A stretch of DNA of 64,000 bases from Bosea sp. BIWAKO-01 (GTDB taxonomy: Bacteria; Pseudomonadota; Alphaproteobacteria; Rhizobiales; Beijerinckiaceae). The notes beneath the pieces are model-generated. The model ran no database searches, was not told the DNA's origin, and saw nothing but the letters and a program-made list of their open reading frames with translations. The stretch's first letter is position 1. Every line of letters starts with the position of its first letter. The position numbers and the translations under genes are program-made. The stretch lies in contig NZ_BCQA01000002.1 of assembly GCF_001748145.1 (NCBI RefSeq), positions 303,501 through 367,500 on the forward strand, given 5' to 3'. Below, one piece after another: positions 1 through 8,275 of this stretch.

Positions 1-292
1 CTGGCAGCCGGCGCTGGCCCTGGCTTATGCGAGGGCGGCCGCTGGCGCGATCGACCTGGCCGGGGAGCTGGCGCGCCGCTCTGATTCCCTCCAGGCCGCG
101 GCGCCCAAACTGCGCGCGAAAGGGGCGGGGGCGGTGATTGCCGCTTTCCTGAACGATGACGCGTTGGCGGGTTCGGCCAAAATCGGCGGCATTTCGGATC
201 GCGGCTTGCGCCGTCTGTTCGATCGGCTTGTGTCGCTCGGCGCACTGCGCGAATTGTCGGGCCGGCCGAGCTTTCGCATTTATGGGCTGTGA
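1..292 (+). CDS. DUF1403 family protein, C-terminal part (cut by window start)
   Basis: The reading frame is open from the window edge to a TGA at 290-292 and gives about 96 residues ending in LRELSGRPSFRIYGL. The segment with ISDRGLRRLFDRL followed by that ending resembles the C-terminus of DUF1403 proteins, which are known from rhizobial plasmids next to scpB-like genes. Its stop is 3 nt before the scpB start, so the two are probably co-transcribed. The function of DUF1403 is not known. The family call rests on recall of the C-terminal pattern and on the neighbour. Confidence 0.6.
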   Translation, partial: WQPALALAYARAAAGAIDLAGELARRSDSLQAAAPKLRAKGAGAVIAAFLNDDALAGSAKIGGISDRGLRRLFDRLVSLGALRELSGRPSFRIYGL

Positions 293-295
293 GCC

Positions 296-997
296 ATGGC
301 ACGTCGCCCCAAACCGGAGGTTGCGCTCGACACCGAACTGGCCGAGCTGCCGCCCGAACTGCGCTGGCGCGAATGGATGGGCAGGGTCGAGGCCGTGATC
401 TTTGCCGCGCCCGGGCCGGTCTCGCGCGAGGTGCTGGCGCAGGTTGTCGGGCGCGACTGTGCGATCGATCTCATCATCGCCGACATCCGCGAGGAATTGC
501 GCGGCCGACCCTACGACCTGGTCGCCGTCGCCGGCGGCTGGCAGCACCGGACGCGGGGCGCCTTTGCGCCGGCCGTGCGGGTGGCTTCGGGAGCGCCGCA
601 AGCGGCCGCCAGCCTGTCACAGACCGAGATGCTGTTCCTGTCCGGCATCGCCTATCTGCAGCCGATCACCCGCAGCGAGCTCGGCAAGGTCTTTGGCAAG
701 GAAATGAGCCGCGACATCGTCGCGGCGCTGAAGCGCGCCGGCGTCATCACGGCCGGGCCGCGCAGCCCCGAGCCTGGGGCACCCTATACCTACGTGACGA
801 CCGAGACATTCCTGTCGGTGTTTGGTCTCGCCAGTCTGCGCGACCTGCCTGATCTCGAAAAGCTCGAGGATGCCGGCCTGCTGACGAAGGATACGGTGCT
901 GGCCGAGGAGATCCCGATCGGCGGCGGCGATGAGGGAGAGGTCGACGCAGAAGGCGACGGCCTCGCCAATAATGATCTGGACGCGACGGGGAACTGA
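296..997 (+). CDS. scpB: ScpB-like segregation and condensation protein
   Basis: A 233-residue protein of ScpB type, the winged-helix kleisin-associated subunit of SMC-ScpAB chromosome condensation complexes. An N-terminal winged helix (residues about 25-90, WMGRVEAVIFAAPGPVSREVLAQ) is followed by a second one (about 105-185, with FLSGIAYLQPITRSELGKVFGKE and LKRAGVIT). The acidic, Gly-rich tail is typical. There is no scpA or smc nearby, and plasmid copies beside DUF1403 are a known arrangement, so this may be an accessory paralogue rather than the housekeeping gene. Its 3' end (about 859-1015) recurs near 50.0 kb and 54.7 kb as broken copies. Confidence 0.85.
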   Translation: MARRPKPEVALDTELAELPPELRWREWMGRVEAVIFAAPGPVSREVLAQVVGRDCAIDLIIADIREELRGRPYDLVAVAGGWQHRTRGAFAPAVRVASGAPQAAASLSQTEMLFLSGIAYLQPITRSELGKVFGKEMSRDIVAALKRAGVITAGPRSPEPGAPYTYVTTETFLSVFGLASLRDLPDLEKLEDAGLLTKDTVLAEEIPIGGGDEGEVDAEGDGLANNDLDATGN

Positions 998-999
998 GC

Positions 1000-1016
1000 C
1001 TCGGCTCTGAGCCGAG
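1000..1016 (+). terminator. Possible hairpin terminator after scpB
   Basis: CTCGGCTC at 1000-1007 and GAGCCGAG at 1009-1016 form a perfect 8-bp inverted repeat just after the scpB stop. There is no U-tract and the loop is a single base, so termination is only suggested. Only the left arm survives in the repeat copy near 50,175. Confidence 0.3.
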
Positions 1017-1061
1017 ATCATCTCGGCGATTCCGCCCGGCCCTCGCATTCAATTGGAGGAG

Positions 1062-1213
1062 TCACTCGGCGCGAAGATTCTCGGCTGACGCTTTGCCCGA
1101 CCGCCTGTCCGGCACGAGTTCGTAGGAAATCTTTTGTCTTTCGCGCAGGTCGCGCATGCCCGCTCGTTCGGCCGCGCTGATATGAACGAGGGCGTCTTGG
1201 TCGCCATCATCCG
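1062..1213 (-). pseudogene. Truncated cold-shock protein gene (C-terminal two thirds)
   Basis: Read on the minus strand, this stretch encodes about 50 residues that align without gaps to the C-terminal part of the intact cold-shock protein at 50,234-50,443 (shared [22 protein letters not shown] and ENLRAE endings). The N-terminal part carrying the RNA-binding motif KGFGFI is missing and is replaced by an araC fragment. There is no start codon, so it is a remnant. It lies downstream of scpB exactly as the intact csp lies downstream of the scpB tail at 50.0 kb. Confidence 0.8.
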
Positions 1214-1521
1214 AGGCGCAGCACCGAGCTTCTCGCGGCAAATCTCGACGGTTCGGTCGCGCTCAAATCACTGGCCGACGCTTGCGGCTTGTCGACCAGT
1301 TACTTCTGGCGGCCTTCCGCACCTCGACCGGCCTCGCACCTTTCCAATGGCTGCCGCACCGGCGTGTCGAGGCGGCCACGGACCTCTTGCGGCAGCCGCG
1401 CCATTCCCTTCGCGAGATCGCACTCGCTTGCGGCTTTTTCGACCAAAGCCACGTCACCAAAGTGTTCACCCGGATCGTCGGCACCAGTCCCGGCGCCTGG
1501 CAATGCAATCTCGACGAGTAA
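1214..1521 (+). pseudogene. AraC-family regulator fragment with frameshift
   Basis: The stretch encodes the C-terminal double helix-turn-helix domain of an AraC/XylS regulator: LKSLADACGLSTSYFWR, then after a one-base frameshift near 1310 AFRTSTGLAPFQWL, then SLREIALACGFFDQSHVTKVF, with a stop at 1519-1521. The effector-binding N-terminus is absent and the fragment abuts the csp remnant directly. Both the missing N-terminus and the frameshift argue that it is dead. Confidence 0.75.
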
Positions 1522-1936
1522 AGCCGAATCCGCGACGGATAGACATCGCAGCCGCGTCCGCGAATCCGAGCGCGGCGGAGAGTTCTCCGTCGGGCGGAAT
1601 GCGACCCGCCACTGCATGGAAAGCTCCCCGCAACAAGGGGCAGGTCGACCGGGCTAGGAGAAACGACGCCATCGGCGGCAAGGCGGCAAGGCGGCAGAAA
1701 GGCAGGCACGTCGGCCGGGTCGGATGCAAAAAACCCGGCTGAATGATCTGCGCCAGTTCGATATCCGGCATATCCGGGGCTGGCGCGGGGACAATGTCAT
1801 TCCCTGGTCAGGCTTGTTGATCCCGCTGCCTTGGCACATTTCGTTGTGTGTGGTCTCCTGCCCCTTGTGGAAGTATGCTCTTGGGGAGGCGTGGACGAGC
1901 TTTCATTCACGAGGCATTTTTCCATAGTAGGTTTCC
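1522..1936. other. Region without a supported gene
   Basis: The 415 bases between the araC fragment and the next small gene hold no open frame resembling a known protein and no clear repeat. The reading frames present are short and rich in Arg, Pro and Ser, as expected of non-coding high-GC sequence. Confidence 0.5.
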
Positions 1937-2143
1937 ATGTCAGGCCATGCGATCCACATCAAGATCGACGGAAGAACCTATTCGGGGACCTTCAAAGTTG
2001 ACCGAAAGATGCTGATCGTCACAACAACCTACGGCAGCAAATCCGCCGAAACGAACCCGCGGGTGGCACATGAGACCCTTGCTCACCAACTCCTTCAGGA
2101 ACTTGTCCAGCAGGAAAAGTCGCGCAAGGGCTCGACGCTCTGA
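1937..2143 (+). CDS. Small conserved hypothetical protein, 68 aa
   Basis: This small acid-base-balanced protein starts MSGHAIHIKIDGRTYSG and alternates short beta-like stretches (TYSGTFKVDRKMLIV) with a C-terminal amphipathic helix (ETLAHQLLQELVQQE). There is no signal peptide or membrane segment. The pattern resembles small uncharacterised proteins that are frequent in rhizobial genomes, but I cannot assign a function. It stands alone about 75 bp upstream of the IS6-family element. Confidence 0.5.
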   Translation: MSGHAIHIKIDGRTYSGTFKVDRKMLIVTTTYGSKSAETNPRVAHETLAHQLLQELVQQEKSRKGSTL

Positions 2144-2219
2144 CGAAAGGCGTGCGCTCGGCATTGTCACTGGAATGGTGCGATCCGAGCCTGCCACGGT
2201 AGGCTAGGGGGATGCAGCC

Positions 2220-3033
2220 GGGTGTTGTCACGTTAACTGCCGGCGGGCGCCAAGACCTTTGGGCCTGATGACAGGTTCAAGCGGCGACACCGGCCACGGC
2301 ATTCCATTGTGCCATGGCGCGCAGACGATGCAGATGGGTGGCAGCGCGGAGCGACGAGACCGGGGCGGGACGAACAGATTGCGGACGGCGGAGAAGACGG
2401 CGACGAAGCGCTGCAGGCTCCCCGGAGATCGAAAGCCTTGCATCGTCCGCTCGCGCTTTCGGAGCGGCAGGTGTGAGTTCTCGGCGCGGTTGTTGAGGCC
2501 CTTGTGCGCGCGATGCTCGATCGTCGGCATGATCTGGCGCCGGGCAGCGGCATAGGACCCGAGCTTGTCGGTGATCATCCGCCGGGGCGCGGAGCCCTGC
2601 CTCTGGAGAAGGCGTATCAGCAGTCGCCGTGCTGCCTTGGTGTCTCGCCGGGTCTGGACGATCTCATCCAGGATATAGCCGTCCTGATCGACCGCCCGCC
2701 AGAGCCAGTGCTTCTTACCGGCGATGGTGACGACGACTTCGTCGAGATGCCAGAGGTCTCGGCGGCTCGGCCTCTTGCGCTTCAGGCGGCGGGCGTAACC
2801 CCGCCCGAACTTCAAGGCCCAGCGCCGCACCGTCTCGTAGGATACGGCGATGCCGCGCTCCAGCAGCATTTCCTCCACCAGGCGAAGGCTCAAGGGAAAG
2901 CGGAAATACAGCCACACCGCATGGGCGATGATCGCGGGTGGAAACCGATGGCGCTTGTAGCTGATGGTGGGCAGGGTCATGCACGCCCGCCTATACGGCT
3001 TGCCGCCATGCCGGAGTTAACGTGACAACACCC
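2220..3033. mobile_element. IS6-family insertion sequence, 814 bp
   Basis: The element is bounded by 19-bp perfect terminal inverted repeats: GGGTGTTGTCACGTTAACT at 2220-2238 and its reverse complement at 3015-3033. It contains one transposase gene on the minus strand. The 8 bp outside each end (ATGCAGCC on the left, GCTTGCCG on the right) do not match, so the usual IS6-family 8-bp target duplication is absent. Together with the truncated SDR on the right side, this suggests an adjacent deletion or recombination after insertion. Confidence 0.9.
2228..2980 (-). CDS. IS6-family (IS26-like) DDE transposase
   Basis: This 250-residue protein catalyses replicative transposition of the surrounding element. 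The N-terminal helix-turn-helix (VEEMLLERGIAVSYETVRRW) is followed by the catalytic core with the three acidic residues in WHLDEVVV, MITDKLGSY and NRAENSHLPLRKRER, the typical IS6-family DDE signature. Length matches the family (about 230-250), and no frameshift is seen, so it is probably functional. It reads toward the left terminal repeat, and its stop lies within 8 bp of that end. Confidence 0.95.
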   Translation of the reverse strand: MTLPTISYKRHRFPPAIIAHAVWLYFRFPLSLRLVEEMLLERGIAVSYETVRRWALKFGRGYARRLKRKRPSRRDLWHLDEVVVTIAGKKHWLWRAVDQDGYILDEIVQTRRDTKAARRLLIRLLQRQGSAPRRMITDKLGSYAAARRQIMPTIEHRAHKGLNNRAENSHLPLRKRERTMQGFRSPGSLQRFVAVFSAVRNLFVPPRSRRSALPPICIVCAPWHNGMPWPVSPLEPVIRPKGLGARRQLT

Positions 3034-3814
3034 GCTTGCCGAAAGGCGCGTCGACCACGCGGACGATTGCGCGGGCGACCTCGGCAGGATCGGCATCGGC
3101 GGGTTCGAGGCTGGCAAGGCCCTTCAGCGCCTTGTCCGCGACGCCGGCATAGGGACCAGCTTCGTACTCCGCCGCGCGGGCTTCGTCGGAGGGCTTGCCA
3201 GAATGGGCGAAATGGTTGGTCCCCTTGGTGAAGGCGCCCGGCACCATGATCGTAGTCTCGATGCCCCAGAGCGCGAGCTCGGTGGAGTAGGACACGGCCA
3301 GCGCATCCATCGCCGCCTTGGCGGCGAAGTAAGGCGACAGGAAGGGCGGCGTACCGCCACGGGTCGAACTCGATCCGACCCAGACCAGCAAGCCTTCGCG
3401 CTGACCTCTCAGATGGGGAAGCGCGGCGCGGTTGACGCGCTGCGCGCCGAGCACGTTCACGTCGTATTGCTGGATGAACTGGTCGGGAGTGAAGGCCTCT
3501 GCCGGTCCGAAGACCATGTGGCCGGCATTGTGGACGACGACATCGAGCCGTCCGGCCTCGCCGAGGAGGTTGGCGACGCCTGCGTCGGCGGAAGCGTCCG
3601 ACTGGACGTCGAGTTCGACCGTGCGCAGATCGACACCTTCCGCCTTGGCCCATTCCGCGACGGCTGCGACCTGCGGCGCGTTGCGCCCCCGTGTCTCGCG
3701 CATCGAGGCGTAGACGGTGTGCCCGGCCTGGGCGAGGGCCCTGGCGGTCATGAGGCCGAAGCCCGACGAGGCGCCGGTGACGAGAATGACTTGCTTGGAC
3801 AGGTTCTTGGGCAT
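3017..3814 (-). pseudogene. SDR-family oxidoreductase, 3' end truncated by IS6-family element
   Basis: A short-chain dehydrogenase with the NAD(P)-binding motif TGASSGFG near the N-terminus, NAG (VVHNAGHM) and the catalytic SSS...YFAAK region. I chose the ATG at 3814 (MPKNLSKQ). The protein runs to VVDAPFGKR and then ends VLSR plus a stop, where the last codons and the TAA are supplied by the right end of the insertion sequence. Relatives usually continue for about 40 more residues after DAPFGKR. The NAD site and active site are intact, so some activity is possible. No remainder is found beyond the left end of the element. Confidence 0.8.
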
Positions 3815-3878
3815 GACGATGGTCCTTGAGTGAACTGGAATTGAGGTCGAAGGTCCCGGTGTTTCGCAGGCGGCGCGA

Positions 3879-4619
3879 TCAGATGATCCCCCCATTGGCC
3901 CGCAGGGTCTGGCCGTTGATCCAGGCGCCGTCCGGTCCTGCGAGGAACGCGACGGCGTCGGCGATATCCCTGGGCTGGCCGAGGCGTTCGAGCGGGGCGA
4001 GCTTGGACAGGCGGTCGATCACCTCCTGCGGCTTGCCGTCGAGAAACAGCTTGGTCGCGGTGGGGCCGGGCGCGACCGCGTTGACGGTGATGTTGCGGCC
4101 GCGCAGCTCCTTGGCGAGGACGCTCGTCATGGCCTCGACAGCGGCCTTGGTCGCGGCATAGACGCCATAACCCGGCTGCAGCATGCCGACGACGCTGGAG
4201 GAGAAGTTCACGATCCGGCCGCCATCGCGCAGCCTCTTGGCCGCTTCGCGCAGGGTGTTGAAGGTGCCCTTCAGGTTGACGGCGATCTGGCGGTCGAACA
4301 GGGCGTCGTCGCTGTCGGCGATGCTCGCCAGGGTCATGATGCCGGCATTGTTGATCAACACGTCGACGCCGCCGAAAGCGGTCTCGGCGCTGTCGAACAT
4401 GCGGCGTACTGCCTCGACATCCGCGATATCGGCCTGGGCGGCGACGGCGCGGCCGCCCGCGGCCTCGATCCGGGCGACGAGCGCCTCGGCCGACGCGGCA
4501 TTGCCGGCATAGTTCACCACCACGGTGAAGCCGTCGCTGGCGAGACGCTCGGCAACCGCCGCCCCGATACCACCGGAAGCGCCCGTCACGATCGCGACCT
4601 TGCTGCTCTGGTTCGTCAT
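3879..4619 (-). CDS. SDR-family oxidoreductase
   Basis: A 246-residue classical SDR predicted to reduce or oxidise a carbonyl or hydroxyl group with NAD(P)H. It shows TGASGGIG (cofactor glycine motif), NNAG, the catalytic SSS...YAATK stretch and the C-terminal GQTLRANGG signature. The ATG at 4619 is chosen because AAGGAGAAAGAG lies just upstream; an in-frame extension to 4733 would overrun the LysR start. It lies 64 bp upstream of the truncated SDR in the same orientation and divergently from the LysR gene, which suggests regulation by that LysR protein. The substrate is unknown. Confidence 0.9.
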   Translation of the reverse strand: MTNQSSKVAIVTGASGGIGAAVAERLASDGFTVVVNYAGNAASAEALVARIEAAGGRAVAAQADIADVEAVRRMFDSAETAFGGVDVLINNAGIMTLASIADSDDALFDRQIAVNLKGTFNTLREAAKRLRDGGRIVNFSSSVVGMLQPGYGVYAATKAAVEAMTSVLAKELRGRNITVNAVAPGPTATKLFLDGKPQEVIDRLSKLAPLERLGQPRDIADAVAFLAGPDGAWINGQTLRANGGII

Positions 4620-4732
4620 GCTCTTTCTCCTTGGCTCACTGCCGGTGTCCGGCGGGTGTGAGGAGAGAATGGACGTTCCCTTGTGTTGGATAATCAGCCA
4701 ATATCCGGCATCACTATTCGAATGAGCGAACA

Positions 4733-5625
4733 ATGGATCGTTTCGATGCCATGCGGGTCTTCACCCGGATCGTGGAGCGCCGCAGCTTCACGCAAGCAGC
4801 CGACGATCTCGGCCTGCCGCGTTCATCGGTGACCGATGCGATCAAAGGGCTGGAGGCGAGGCTTGGGTCCGCCTGCTACAGCGGACAACGCGGCAGGTCA
4901 GCCCAACGCTCGATGGTGAGGCCTATTACCAGCGTTGTCTGGCGCTGATCGCTGATCTCGAGGATGCCGAAGGCGCCTTTGCCGGAGCGAAGCCGAGCGG
5001 CCTCGTCCGGATCGATGTCCATGGCACGCAGGCCCGGCATTTCCTGCTGCCGGGGCTTGGCCGATTTCTGGAGACCTATCCTGGCATCCGCCTGCATATC
5101 GGCGAGGCGCATCAGGCGCTCGACATGGTGCGGGAAGGGTTCGATTGCATCCTGCGGGCAGGGACACTCTCAGACAGCCCGCTGATCCGCCGCAAGCTCG
5201 CGGATCTGGGCCGAGGCACCTTCGCTAGCCCGTCCTACATCGAACGGTTTGGCGAGCCGCGGACGCCGGACGATCTGGAGGACCATCGCATCATTGGCCT
5301 GTTCGCGCCCGACGCGGCCAGCGTCAGTCCGCTGATCTTCACTGATCGCGGCAAGGAGCGGCAGTTGACGCCGCCGGCGGTGGTGACCGTGACCGGGCCC
5401 GAGACCAACGTCGCCTGCGCCTGCCTCGGACTTGGGCTTATCCAGGTTCCGCGCTACCGCGTCGCTCCCGAACTGGCCAGCGGCGCGCTCGTCGAGATCC
5501 TGGCGGACTACCCGCCGACGCCGCTGCCCGTCCACGTCCTTTATTCGCACGCGCGGCAGCTTTCGCCGCGCGTGCGAATCGTCATCGACTGGATGGCCGA
5601 ACAGTTCCGGTCACGAACGGTCTAA
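4733..5625 (+). pseudogene. LysR-family regulator with a one-base frameshift
   Basis: The N-terminal winged helix-turn-helix (MDRFDAMRVFTRIVE, SFTQAADDLGLPRSSVTDAI) is in one frame, and the effector domain from about TTRQVSPTLDGEAYYQ to the stop at 5625 is in another. The switch is near 4867, where adding one G to CTTGGGTCC would restore the usual LEARLGVRLLQRTTR reading. Without it the protein stops after 71 residues. Everything else is intact and about 298 residues would be expected, so this is a recent mutation or a sequencing error. It is divergent from the SDR at 3,879-4,619 with a 113-bp shared promoter region. Confidence 0.85.
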
Positions 5626-6027
5626 GGCTTTGCGTGGTGGTCGCGCAGATTACGGCGGCGGAAGGCCTGTACCGAGGACCGAGGCTGCGCTGTTCGACGG
5701 GGTCTCTGCCCTCCACTGAGCAGCGTTGCTGCAAGACTTAGGGGACGACGGCCGTCCGCTTCCAGGCGAGTACCCAATGTCTGCATTTGGCGCTTCACGA
5801 CGAGCTTTTTCTTGCGGTAGCCTCCTTGTCGAAGCCAGCCAGCACCGCATCCGACAAGGCTCCGCCTCAACATCCACCCACTCACGCCAACAGGGCGAAT
5901 TCAACCACCAGACCAAGCTCGCCGCCGGGATATTTGGGGGCAACGTCACTACATTCTTGTGGAGCCGCATTGAGGCGTCAGCGGGCGCCTGCTTCTCGCC
6001 GCAGATGATCGCGGGCCGGAGTCGCCC
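5626..6027. other. Region without a supported gene
   Basis: The 402 bases between the LysR gene and the Rieske gene contain no convincing gene. Bases about 5751-5806 resemble the core of the dispersed repeat family described below. The remaining reading frames on either strand have no recognisable motif. Confidence 0.5.
5751..5806. repeat. Dispersed repeat, partial divergent copy 1
   Basis: The order GTCCGCTTCC, then CCCAATGTC, then TGGCGC, then CGAGC matches the core of the four clearer copies at 7.9, 29.1, 35.6 and 47.3 kb with several mismatches and small gaps. It is the weakest member. Confidence 0.4.
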
Positions 6028-7815
6028 ATGGATAAGCAAGACAAGGCCTTCGTCCGCGCGGGCAGTCTTCAGGAATTGAAGGCGAAGGGTCGGCTCGTCG
6101 TGCACGGCCCCCATCGCCCGATCCTGGTCGTTCACGACGGCGGGCGCGTCTTCGCCCTCGACAATCGCTGCCCCCATATGGGCTTTCCGCTCGATCGCGG
6201 CAGCGTCGAGGACGGCGTGCTGACCTGCCATTGGCACCACGCCCGCTTCGATCTGGCGAGCGGCTGCACCTTCGACCTGTGGGCGGACGATGTGCCGACC
6301 TGTCCCGTCGAGCTACGCGCGGACGGAGAGATCTGGGTGAGCCCGAGTTTTGGCTATGCCGATCCCGCTGGGCACTGGCGCAGCCGCCTCGAGGATGGTC
6401 TCGCCCACGATCTCAGCCTCATCGTCGCCAAGGCCGTACAGGGGGAACTGGCGGCCGGCGTGCCGCCGCGCGACATCGTGCGGCAGGTTGCGCTGTTCGG
6501 CGCCGCCAACCGCGACGGCTGGGGCATCGGTCTGACGATCCTCACTGCCGTCGGCAACATCTTGCCGGTGTTGGGCGAGGAGGACGTCTGCCTCGCCCTG
6601 TTCCACGGAGCCCGCCGCGTCGCCGCGGACTGCGACGGGCAAGCGCCGCGCCGGGAGCGCGCTCCGCTCGCAAGCCGGCCTGCTCTCGCCACGCTCACGC
6701 GCTGGCTCCGGCGCTGGACGGCCGTGCGCCACCGCGAGGCAGCCGAGCGCACCGTGCTCACCGCCATCGCAGCCGGCGTCGCGCCGAATGCGCTCGCAGA
6801 GCTGCTGGTCGCGGCCGCCACGGATCGCGCCTACGCCGACGGCGGGCATTCGCTCGATTTCATCAACAAGGCCCTCGAATGCCTGGATCTGATCGGCTGG
6901 GAGCACGCAGCCGCCGTACTGCCGACGGTGGTCGGCCAGATGGTGGCGGCACGTGGCGCCGAGGAGGCGACCGCGTGGCGCCAGCCGGCGGATCTCGTCG
7001 CCTTGTGCGCGGAGACCGCCTCCGAGTTGCCGCGCCTATTCGCCGCCGCTCGCGGCGCCTGCCTCTGGGCCAATCATGCGGCCCTGGCCGAAAGCCTGCT
7101 TGGTGATCAGGCAGCCGCGATCATGGATGCGATCAAAACAGCGGTCCGTGCCGGAGCAACGCCCGTCGATCTCGGCCGGTCGCTGGCCTACGCGGCGGCG
7201 CTGCGGGTGGCGCGTTTCGGCAGCGCCAATGAGCACGCCGACTGGGAGACCGCTCACCATGTCTTGACCCACGCCAACGCCATCCACCAGGCGCTCAAAC
7301 GGATCGGCGCCGGGACCGCGGACCATCGCGGCCCTGTCGACGGCGTGCGGGGCATCCTTCACGGGGCGATGGCGCTCTATCTCGCTCGCTATCTCAACGT
7401 GCCGCCTGCGCGCATGCCTGGCGAAGGCGACGACACACTGGATGACCTGCCCGTCGATGCCGCGAAGATCAGAGCAGCCCTGCTCGACGCTTTCGACCGG
7501 CAGCGGCAGGTCGACGCGGCCGGGCGCTTGATTGCGCGCCATCTCACGCGCGGTCACCCGCCCCAGGCGTTGATCGCGACCCTGGCGCACGCCCTGTTAC
7601 GCGAGGACGCGGGCTTCCACGCCTATCAGATGTTCGAGGCGGGCGTTCGGCAGTTCGCCGAGTGGGGCGCTACCGATGAGGGCCGGCGCATTCTGATCGC
7701 CGTCGGCCGCTACCTCGCCGCCCACTCGCCGACCGAGCGCGCCGCCCTGCAGACGGCTGACATCGCGTGCCGGCTTCTGCGCGGCGACCAGCTTCACCAG
7801 GACGCCGAGACGTGA
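6028..7815 (+). CDS. Rieske [2Fe-2S] protein with long helical C-terminal domain
   Basis: This 595-residue protein starts with a Rieske iron-sulfur domain (residues about 7-108) whose ligands C48-x-H50 and C67-x2-H70 are intact, as in ferredoxins and oxygenases. The remaining about 480 residues are Ala-rich and almost all helical, with no match I can name. They contain clustered histidines (HADWETAHH, LHGAMALYL, HLTRGHPP, GFHAYQMFEAG) that could bind a metal or cofactor. It is too different from aromatic ring-hydroxylating oxygenase alpha subunits to be one, since the usual D-x2-H-x4-H site is not visible. It stands alone, without a reductase or ferredoxin partner. A redox role is inferred; the reaction is unknown. 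Confidence 0.75.
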   Translation: MDKQDKAFVRAGSLQELKAKGRLVVHGPHRPILVVHDGGRVFALDNRCPHMGFPLDRGSVEDGVLTCHWHHARFDLASGCTFDLWADDVPTCPVELRADGEIWVSPSFGYADPAGHWRSRLEDGLAHDLSLIVAKAVQGELAAGVPPRDIVRQVALFGAANRDGWGIGLTILTAVGNILPVLGEEDVCLALFHGARRVAADCDGQAPRRERAPLASRPALATLTRWLRRWTAVRHREAAERTVLTAIAAGVAPNALAELLVAAATDRAYADGGHSLDFINKALECLDLIGWEHAAAVLPTVVGQMVAARGAEEATAWRQPADLVALCAETASELPRLFAAARGACLWANHAALAESLLGDQAAAIMDAIKTAVRAGATPVDLGRSLAYAAALRVARFGSANEHADWETAHHVLTHANAIHQALKRIGAGTADHRGPVDGVRGILHGAMALYLARYLNVPPARMPGEGDDTLDDLPVDAAKIRAALLDAFDRQRQVDAAGRLIARHLTRGHPPQALIATLAHALLREDAGFHAYQMFEAGVRQFAEWGATDEGRRILIAVGRYLAAHSPTERAALQTADIACRLLRGDQLHQDAET

Positions 7816-7922
7816 TGAAGGGCGGCCGCCTGTTGCGCACCAGCCGGCGCGCATCACGCCGCGCGGTAGACCTCGATTCCATCTCTCGCGCGGAAGGGTA
7901 GAATGCGTCGGGGGTGACGAAG

Positions 7923-8131
7923 TCGCTCACGACATTCACAGAACCGAAGGTCTCGACCGCGATCTCGATGCGCTACATCGCCATGGCATTCTGGACGAAT
8001 TGGCGCATGTGAACGCGTCCGCTTTCGGGCAACTCGCCAATGTCGGCTGATGGCGCATTTTCCCCGGACAACCGACGGGCGTTTGTGGCCCTTAGCCGAC
8101 GTCTGGAACGTCCGCTCTCGGGCAGTTCAGT
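7923..8131. repeat. Dispersed repeat, long copy 2
   Basis: About 200 bp closely match 47,286-47,486, beginning with TCACGACATTCACAGAAC and passing through CATGGCATTCTGGACGAATT and CCAATGTCGGCTGATGGCGC to the ending region GGAACGTC. Its right half also matches 29,059-29,174, including CCCCGGACAACCGACGGGCG. It is not coding and lies between the Rieske gene and the GntR gene. Confidence 0.8.
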
Positions 8132-8275
8132 TCGGGACCTGGCTGCAGATCCGGATTTGGCCCAAAACGGACGGCATGGACGTCTGCTTCTGACAGAGCG
8201 CAGGCTTTCCACGTAGCTCAGCTCGGCGAATGGCAGAGCGGCCGTTATTGACGCAGCCCAGATATCGAAACGTGA

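Noticed and set aside
8212..8245. tRNA-like D-arm sequence (ACGTAGCTCAG...GCAGAGCG)
   Set aside because: The spacing is too long for a D-loop, and no anticodon arm, T-arm (GGTTCRA) or CCA end follows.
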